NCBI GenBank assembly: GCA_942159475.1
Contig: OW804096.1
Coordinates: 101,282,194 to 101,346,193, forward strand
DNA from: Sthenelais limicola
Lineage: Eukaryota; Annelida; Polychaeta; Phyllodocida; Sigalionidae
Length of the DNA: 64,000 nt
Direction of reading: 5' to 3'
The notes under the pieces: generated by a model
What the model was told of the DNA's origin: nothing
Databases searched by the model: none
The model's input: only the letters and a program-made list of their open reading frames with translations
In this document: positions 57,306-64,000 of the stretch, one piece after another
Layout of the letters: every line of letters begins with the position of its first letter
Numbering within the stretch: position 1 is the stretch's first letter
Translations under genes and position numbers: made by a program

Positions 57306-59857
57306 ACAAGGAAAGAGAAAGATTGTATAAAAAGGCCAATTTCACAAAGAATATGTTAGATGTGAGGAATGCCAGGAATGCAAGGGACAGATGCAATAAG
57401 CTTATTAGAAGAGCTAAATCAGAACATTATAGAAACTTACTGTACACACATAGAAAGGACTCCAAAAAATTTTGGAGGGTCGTGGAGGATATTGAGAATA
57501 AAAATGAGGTACCTATTAACGGTCTAACAATTGATGGAGTAGAATGTGATGGTCGTGACTTAGTTCAAGGAGTAAATAAATTTTATTGTAACATAGGCAA
57601 AACTATAAATGATGAAATAGATTATGTACCAAGAGACGTAACAATCGAGGAACCATTGCTAGCCTGGGAAGAAATCGATATTAACCAAGACATGATGTTA
57701 GAACATATTAGGAATATTAATATTAATAAGAATTCAGGTTGCGATGAAGTAAATACCAGAGTGTATAAAGATGCATTTATGATTCTTATAAGACAATTCT
57801 TACATGTCATCAGAAACTCCTTTAGGGGAAATACATTCCCTAATGCATGGAAATACGCAAATATTAAGTTAATACCAAAAGTAAAAAATCCTGTTACTCC
57901 CTCGGATACGAGACCTATCTCCCTGTGCCATGTTGCAGGGAAGATAACAGAAAAGATCGTGGTAGAGGAGCTTATGTCCTACCTTCATAGAAACAATATC
58001 CTCTGTGATAGACAATATGGTTTCCAAAGCGGTCACTCCACAACGGAGGCACTATCTGAATTCCTGAATGACATTAACTTAGCCACTTATAATAATTATT
58101 TTACAATTGCATGTTTCATTGACTTTTCTAAGGCGTTTAACTCTGTAGACCATGGTATTTTGGCAGATAAACTGCTTGAATGTGGGTTAAGTGTGGCTGT
58201 TTGTAATTGGTTTAAATCATACCTAGAAGGTAGACAACAAAGAGTGAAAAATGGGGACTACTCGTCTGACTGGAATCACATAGACTATGGGGTACCACAA
58301 GGGTCTGTCCTTGGCCCGATACTCTACTTAATTTATGTTAATGATTTAAAGTACCTGAACTTAAATAGTAAATTTATTCAATATGCGGATGATACCGTTT
58401 TTTATTACAGTGGGGCTAACCTGGACGTATGTATGAATAACATGAATACAGATTTAATGAAATTTTACTCCTGGAGTAGAGGTAATAAGTTACTGGTGAA
58501 CATCAAAAAAACCAAATGTATGCTCTTAGGAACGAAAAGAAAAATAACGAATGTTAAGGTTGCGATAAAAATGGGTGATGAACCTATAGAACAGATAAAC
58601 AAATATGTGTACTTGGGACTAACTATTGACCCCTGTACTAACATGATACCCCAATTCAATAGCCTGATAAGCCAACTGTATAATAAAATGTTCGTCTTTA
58701 GAAAAATCAGGCCTAACTTAACAAAAGGAGCAGCACTGATGATTGCTAAGTCTAAATTGTTATCTATATTCGATTATAGTCTGTTTGCGCTTACGCCACT
58801 GAATGTAACGCAGTCCAGGAGATTACAGAAAATCCAAAATAGTATTCTAAGGATAGCGATAGATCGTAACTACGAAATGAGTAATAGAGAACTATGGTCC
58901 ACTGCCAAGGTTATGAATGTGGATAATAGACTAAGGTTTAATTTATGTAAGATTGCGCATAATGAGATATATGTAAAAGGGAGGGGTATACCCCCCCCCC
59001 CCGAAATACGAGACAAGCTGACGCCCCAATCCTAGCCACGTTTCTTCCTCGGAATATGAATGATGAAAGATGTATTACTGCGAAAAAAGCCAAACATTGG
59101 AATGAGCTACTACCTGATATTAGACTAATTAATGATCCTATTAAATTTAAAACACGTCTGAAATATCACTTATTGAACCTCCAGAATAATCAGGGAAATG
59201 GTATTAACTGATCGAAGACCCGCCCCCCCCCCCCCCCCGGCCTCCCTCCCCCTCCTATTTTATTGTTGTATGATGTATTGTTGGTCGTCATCGACTGATT
59301 ATTGTCGCATCTTGCCGCAATGTCGCCTATGTGTATAACCCTACAACTCAAACTTCCAATTGACTTTGTATATGTATATATTGTATACCTCATGTACACC
59401 AATGACCGCTTTAACTTTAACATAATGTCGTCACTATCATGCTAGACATGAAAAATTGTAACCGAATACAAACAAACATGTATATATTCTATTGCACAAT
59501 GCAAATGATCATATTTGTACTACTAGTATCACAACCATTTCGCTCACTACGGTACGAGTCCCTATTTATAGCAACAGCCAGGAACCGTAACTATCATCCA
59601 CATCTCATCTCATATCATCATTTGTCACATCCACATGAGTTAAAAATGATGAATCTAATTTAATAATTGAAGAATGTCTTATTAAATTAAATGGACAGAC
59701 CTAACTTATGTTTTCAACTTTAAGTAATGGAATGAATTGATTGGAATTACCCTACTATTATTTGTAACTTGCACAGACAAGCATGCTTATGAAAATCACT
59801 ATTTTGTGAGAGGTGTATTGTCATTTATCTGAATAAAAACGTTTCCAAAAAAAAAAA
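57306..59857 (+). mobile_element. 5'-truncated LINE inserted in the integrase gene
   Basis: The left junction is at acc|acaagg (57305/57306). The right end is an A-run (59847-59857) followed by pol sequence, which resumes in the original frame. Only 3-4 nt (acc/aacc) are shared at the two junctions, so the target duplication is very short or absent. The body is a partial ORF, a C-rich 3' UTR of about 640 nt including a long C-run at about 59222-59238, and the A-tail. It is in the same orientation as the host element. Confidence 0.88.
57308..59211 (+). pseudogene. LINE reverse transcriptase (CR1/Jockey-like), truncated and frameshifted
   Basis: The frame is open from the junction, just upstream of the RT domain (HYRNLLYTHRKDSKKFWRVV). 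RT motifs include DTRPISLCHVAGKITEKIVV, ACFIDFSKAFNSVDHGIL, YGVPQGSVLGPILYLIYVND and catalytic YADD in IQYADDTVFYYS. The frame shifts in a run of 12 C (58991-59002) and stops at 59035. The natural C-terminus (AKHWNELLPDIRLINDPIKF) continues in another frame to the stop at 59209-59211. The endonuclease is missing through 5' truncation. Confidence 0.9.
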
Positions 59858-60870
59858 CCTGCCACGAATGTTTGAAGACAAAGAAGTCGAAAAGGCCAAA
59901 TAAAGTACCTATGGCTATCAGAGAGCCAGCCCCGGCTCCAATGAGTTGTTTAATGATAGACTCAATGGGCCCATTTACTATATCGGCAAGGGGAAATAAG
60001 TTTGTCCAAGTAGTGACGGATATATATAGTAGGTACGTTTTTGCTTGGGCAACGACTTCAATAGATTCAGCCACACTAAAGAGAGAGTTTTTCGAGAAAA
60101 TTCTGTGTGTGGTAGGAGTGCCGACTAAGTTATTTTCGGATAACGGACCTAGCTTCTCTTCAAAAACATTTAGGGAGTTTTGCAGAGCCTTTGGCATCGA
60201 GCAAATATTCTCTAGTTATTACTCGCCCTGGGTACAAGGCGGGGTGGAGAGATTTAATCAAAGTATTGTCCAGTCCATAAAGACTTATGTTAGTAGGGGA
60301 CAGAAGGACTGGGACATTTACTTATCGGCGGTGGCATTTGCATTGAACATATCTGAGTCAGCAAGTGTTGGTGTAGCTCCTTATACATTAATATTTGGCA
60401 GGAATGCGGTCACGCCAGCAGAGGCCTCCATATTGGGCGTGGATAAGGATTACAAGCCAGTGGTGGCGCATCTGTTGGATATCGTGAGTAGGCAGGCCCA
60501 AATCATGGAGCAAGCTGAGGCAAACCTGGAGAAGTCGAAAATAAAGATGAAGGCCAGGTATGATCAAAATGCAAAGGAACACGATATAAGGCCTGGCGAC
60601 ATTGTTTATATGAAAATACATAGTCTTATGGTCAAAGGGACAAGTCATAAGTTTCAAGACTCTTATAGAGGCCCTTGCTTGGTACTGGACACTCCTACAA
60701 GGTTTACGGTAAAATTAAAAGATCTAAGTAAGGGCAAGGTAATACCGAAGCCAGTCAATGTGACACACGTTAAGAAATTGCGGACTGGCATAGGTAATAG
60801 ATTTCTACCAAGATTACTGGGAAAGTTTGAGGCCGACCCAGACTTGGTTAAGCTAAACCCCAAGAAATAG
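59858..60870 (+). CDS. Gypsy integrase: zinc-finger second half, catalytic core and C-terminal part
   Basis: The frame resumes after the LINE with CHEC, the CX2C half of the HHCC zinc finger. The rve catalytic core follows: LMIDSMGPF (first Asp), LFSDNGPSFSSKTFREFC (second Asp), YYSPWVQGGVERFNQSIVQS (Glu). A C-terminal chromo/SH3-like segment (DIRPGDIVYMKIHSL, DSYRGPCLVLDTPTRFTVKL) precedes the stop. It would insert the DNA copy into the genome. All three catalytic residues are present, but the domain is physically separated from its zinc-finger first half, so this copy cannot make a normal integrase. Confidence 0.92.
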
Positions 60871-62081
60871 CGCTAGTCGAGAGGTGGTGTATGCTGTGTG
60901 ATAACCAAAATAACGAGCCTTACTCGTTGCTGGGGAGAGAGACCTCTCAGTAATAAATAATCTAGAGATAGCTACGAAATAGGCCGGCCTAGCTACTTGG
61001 ACCCGGCTCCGAAAACACATGTGCTCGGAAGCCGCGAGAAAAGGAAACATGAGTGGACGGCCAAATAAGGCTCACACAGCATACATCGTGGTGGTAACAT
61101 TACACGACTAGGGGCCTAAAGAGATATAGTGTCTGCATGAGGAGCCTTGGGGCGGAAAAAGGCTCATAAAATAGAGAGGTAGGGAAGATTTCTTACCCTC
61201 GCAAGCTCCTTCCCACTGTCAGGGCCTCCATTTTCGATTTATGTGTATGGGGAATGTGTGCCTAGTGGATGGGGGCTGGGAGATGCGGTGGATGCATCAT
61301 AGATGGCGCCATGGCTTAGTCTTACTGAGCCAGAATTCGCGCCCAGGGAATGTATACCCGATGTGATATATACTCATCTTTATTGGCTCAATCGGGTGAC
61401 TCTTCTCATGATTTCAAACTCTCCATTACAATTAAACACAATAAAAATTTCCGGTGCTGGTCCTACCGTAATGGACTAGGTATCCACTGCCTTTACAGTG
61501 TTGAACCAATTAGGGGGAAAGTTATCCGTCATGGATTTGCAAGTCTGACGGCACTCTCAGGGCTTGAAGGGGATGCCTCGATGAATAATCACCCGAATAT
61601 AGATACACAGAACTGTAAGTGACTGGGGAGTGCTCTGGTGTATTGGTGGAATGGGGATTTAATGGCCATAGCGTGCCTGACCCACGCCCCAAACATGGAA
61701 TTGAACATCCAGGGCTTAGTGAGTTTCTAGTACGTACTTCCGCCACAGGGGGTCGCGTGCGGAAGCCACACCTTCAGGGCTCAATCCCACACTACAGGCT
61801 GGGCTATTGCAGGGTTTGATCCGTGGATCTCCAGACGGTCATTGAAACACCACGAGAGAGGGGAGTTCTAGTGGCAGCAGAACGACAATTTGGATGCTCT
61901 CTATGTGGTGAGTGCTGTAAGACTGTGGGTCTATTGATTGTAATTGATCGGTGATGATTGCAGTAGCTTTTCCCGATCTTTAGCAAAGATCGAAAAACTT
62001 ATGATAAGCTGGCCCGGATCCAGAAAAATCTGGATCTGGGAGAGCAATAATGGCGGGTAATGATTGAGAAGACATTTCTGA
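60871..62081 (+). other. Non-coding spacer between pol and env
   Basis: About 1.2 kb without a recognisable frame. It is GC-richer than the flanks in parts (60980-61040). It may hold transcription or splicing signals for env; none can be assigned except the acceptor at its 3' end. Confidence 0.5.
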
Positions 62082-62344
62082 TGGTGTGGTTCATCGTATT
62101 TTTACAGGTTTCATCTGCTGCCCCTCCTCTGGGAGGTCGGCTTTGGACAACACATGCTCCGACACAATTTCGGAGCAAATCTGATAAATGTGGGAAGGAA
62201 ATTGTACACCACGGCGGAGTTGCATACCGTGGAGTACCGTGTCGTACACGGCATGGTGCCCCCGGTAGAACCGGACCTAGCCGCCTATCTGGGAACCGAT
62301 GTGATGGGAATAAATGCGACATTATTGGCTTTGGAAATAAATAA
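62060..62344 (+). CDS. Short frame with a signal-peptide-like start, upstream of env
   Basis: The ATG at 62060 opens a hydrophobic leader (MIEKTFLMVWFIVFLQVSSA) that looks like a secretory signal, but this frame soon becomes non-conserved and ends at 62344, while the long env frame is in another frame. Either a small indel between about 62115 and 62160 has separated the signal peptide from env, or the leader is chance and env is reached by splicing. Confidence 0.4.
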   Translation: MIEKTFLMVWFIVFLQVSSAAPPLGGRLWTTHAPTQFRSKSDKCGKEIVHHGGVAYRGVPCRTRHGAPGRTGPSRLSGNRCDGNKCDIIGFGNK

Positions 62345-64000
62345 CACCTATAATAATAACCTTGAATTGGCTAATGAAATTAACAGTGTCATATCCTTAA
62401 TACCCCGTGTAACTTTGAGAGAAAAAAGGAGAGGTATTCAACCAATAGGAGATTTAATGAATTTAGGTTTCGGTACGGCCACCCAACCCCAGATTAACTT
62501 TTTGAAAGCGAACCAGTTGACTTTGATACATGGCCAAGTACAGGATAGGATGAGTGATCGACAGCGGGATGCTGTTGTCGTGAGACTCATTAAAAATAGT
62601 AATGCTTTTGTGAAATTTATCGAAAATGACATGGTTGCTATACAGCAAATTTTATTAAATATGACCACGGAAACTTGGGATTTTGCTAAGAATGTGTCGA
62701 TGTTGTTTGATAAGTTTAAGAATTATACACAGGACATAGATGATTCCCAGGGTCACCTCTTGCAGGCTATATTAGATTTAAGTGGTCAATCTGCCTACAA
62801 GGAGGAGGCTCAGGTTATTCTAAATTCTGTTAATGATTTACTAGAAGGAAAATTTCCTATGACATTGGGGTCTAAATTTAATGTTGAGTCGACTATGGTT
62901 GAAGTACTAGAAAAAGTTAGAGAGAAAAACCCTGAAGCAAAACTATTGGGTCATTGGAAAGATAGAATTGGTGTGCATCAACTAAGGCGCATGCACGAAT
63001 ATTTGGTTTTTAACATACAAGTGCCTATAGCCTGTGAGGCAGAATATTTTAGCTTGTATAAACCGGAGTATTTTCCAGTACCCTTGCACGTGCATGCTAA
63101 TATTTCCACTGGTTTTACTCTAATGTCTGGAACTAAGGAATATCTGGGAATGAATAGTAATGATACAAAGTATGTTTTGATACCACAGAATGGACTGGAT
63201 GCATGTATTGAATTTGGATCTGATATCATTTGTAATAGAGGAATGGTACAGAGTGATGTTGAACATCCATCTTGTCTCACGAGCCTGTATTTTGATAAGA
63301 CAGATGGAGTACATAGATATTGTACAATTGATTCATTTTTAAGTAAACCCCTTCCCCAGTATTATACTTTTGTAGAGCCAGATAGACATATTTTGATCGG
63401 ATATGGTCCCAGGATTACTGTCCTGTGCGACAATTCCACGAAGGAATTAGAGATTCCGAAATTCGCCATAGTAAAAATTCCTTGTGGCTGCGACATACAG
63501 CTACAAAGGGTCAAAATCTTAACAGCAATGAAAATGTGTACAAATGAACAGACACATAGTGTAATACATGCAGGGTTTAATATCAATTTAGCATACGCAT
63601 TTAAAGTGGACATAAGACGTTTCAAAGGGGGGTCTCTAATGGGGGCATTGGTAAAACTACATTTACCAACTGCCAAAGATATAAGAAACAGATTAAAAGG
63701 GGTTCCTCGAGAGATAATAGAAAATGGAATTAATTTGCAAAGAATGGCTCAGGACTTGGTGGATGAAGACAACAAATACATTTCTCTTTGGAACCAGGTT
63801 ACCCGGGCATTTGCGCATGCTGCCCAAAAACCCGTAATGCATTATTCTTCCCTTATTTTGTCCTCAATTGCATGTATTTTTTGCATATACTTATATTACA
63901 GAATTTCCAGACTAACGCTAGTAATGTCCACTGTCCATCAAGGCGTAAAAGCCTTCAACTTCACGGCAATGGGAGTCCAACACATCGAGATGGCACCCAG
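62082..64000 (+). CDS. Env-like membrane glycoprotein, 3' end outside window
   Basis: The frame (codons starting at multiples of three) is open for about 640 codons to the window edge. A furin-type site REKRR (62418-62432) is followed by GIQPIGDLMNLGFGTATQ, placed like the fusion-peptide start of F-type envelope proteins of errantiviruses and baculoviruses. A long helical stretch and a cysteine-containing ectodomain with several N-x-S/T sites follow. A membrane anchor (SSLILSSIACIFCIYLYY, about 63847-63900) and a cytoplasmic tail come last. It is predicted to be cleaved and inserted in the membrane, with a role in entry if functional. The family assignment rests on layout, not on a database match. 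Confidence 0.65.
62092..62107 (+). promoter_or_regulatory. Candidate splice acceptor for env mRNA
   Basis: catcgtatttttacag followed by gttt is a good pyrimidine-rich AG acceptor placed at the 5' edge of the long env frame. Env is usually made from a spliced mRNA in such elements. The donor is not identified. Confidence 0.4.

Larger units (their letters stand above)
50040..64000 (+). mobile_element. Gypsy-class LTR retroelement with env, interrupted by a LINE
   Basis: The order is LTR, primer site, gag (50685-53971), pol with protease, RT, RNase H and integrase (53931-60870, split by a LINE at 57306-59857), a 1.2-kb spacer, and an env-like frame running off the window. RNase H before integrase and the motif types place it in the Gypsy (Metaviridae) group. 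Env makes it an errantivirus-like endogenous element. The gag break, the integrase interruption and an env frame offset make this copy defective as it stands. It is an old or middle-aged copy in an animal genome; the 3' LTR is not in the window. Confidence 0.85.

Noticed and set aside
62060..62344. An independent small secreted protein
   Set aside because: After the leader the frame shows no conserved features while another frame is clearly env; better explained as a displaced env leader.

Overview
The window is animal nuclear DNA, AT-rich and intron-rich, with GT/AG-spliced exons and many transposons. The only host gene I can name is a laminin gamma chain (LAMC1-like). Together with DIRS, Ngaro and env-bearing Gypsy-type elements, this suggests a marine invertebrate, perhaps a deuterostome such as an echinoderm, hemichordate or lancelet. 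That placement is inference; nothing here fixes the species.

Layout. 1-4369: sequence upstream of the first visible laminin exon, with repeats, a possible solo LTR and a near-perfect 26-bp hairpin. 4370-20104: fifteen exons (824 codons plus stop) giving the C-terminal half of a laminin gamma chain: last LE modules with an intact NIDPNAV nidogen-binding loop, the coiled-coil arm, and the C-terminal cysteine that bonds to the beta chain. The last intron (12870-19951) holds an antisense two-ORF LINE (about 13327-18990) with both frames open. Its ORF1 protein joins an L1-type RNA-binding region to a NADAR domain (ADP-ribose glycosidase family), the most surprising object in the window. 20105-25480: laminin 3' UTR and apparently empty spacer.

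25481-30720: a structurally complete DIRS element on the minus strand with terminal inverted repeats, an internal complementary region, gag, RT/RNase H/methyltransferase-like and tyrosine recombinase. About 30721-35700: a decayed Ngaro-like tyrosine-recombinase element on the plus strand. 35700-48130: mostly non-coding. It holds a promoter-like block (CRE, GC box, CCAAT) followed by a candidate signal-peptide first exon at 38573-38671, purine tracts, an AT-rich degenerate repeat, a palindromic 45-bp minisatellite, a 1.5-kb foldback element interlocked with a second inverted repeat, and two copies of a tRNA-related repeat. 48132-49628: 5'-truncated LINE reverse transcriptase.

About 50040-64000 (running off the end): a Gypsy-class LTR retroelement with 5' LTR end, PBS, large P/Q-rich gag, pol, integrase and an env-like membrane glycoprotein frame. 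Its integrase zinc finger is split by a 5'-truncated LINE (57306-59857). The 3' LTR lies outside the window.

The laminin gene acts in basement-membrane assembly. Almost everything else is retrotransposons at different stages of decay, inserted beside or into each other. Several reading-frame breaks fall in long C/G homopolymers, so some may be assembly errors.
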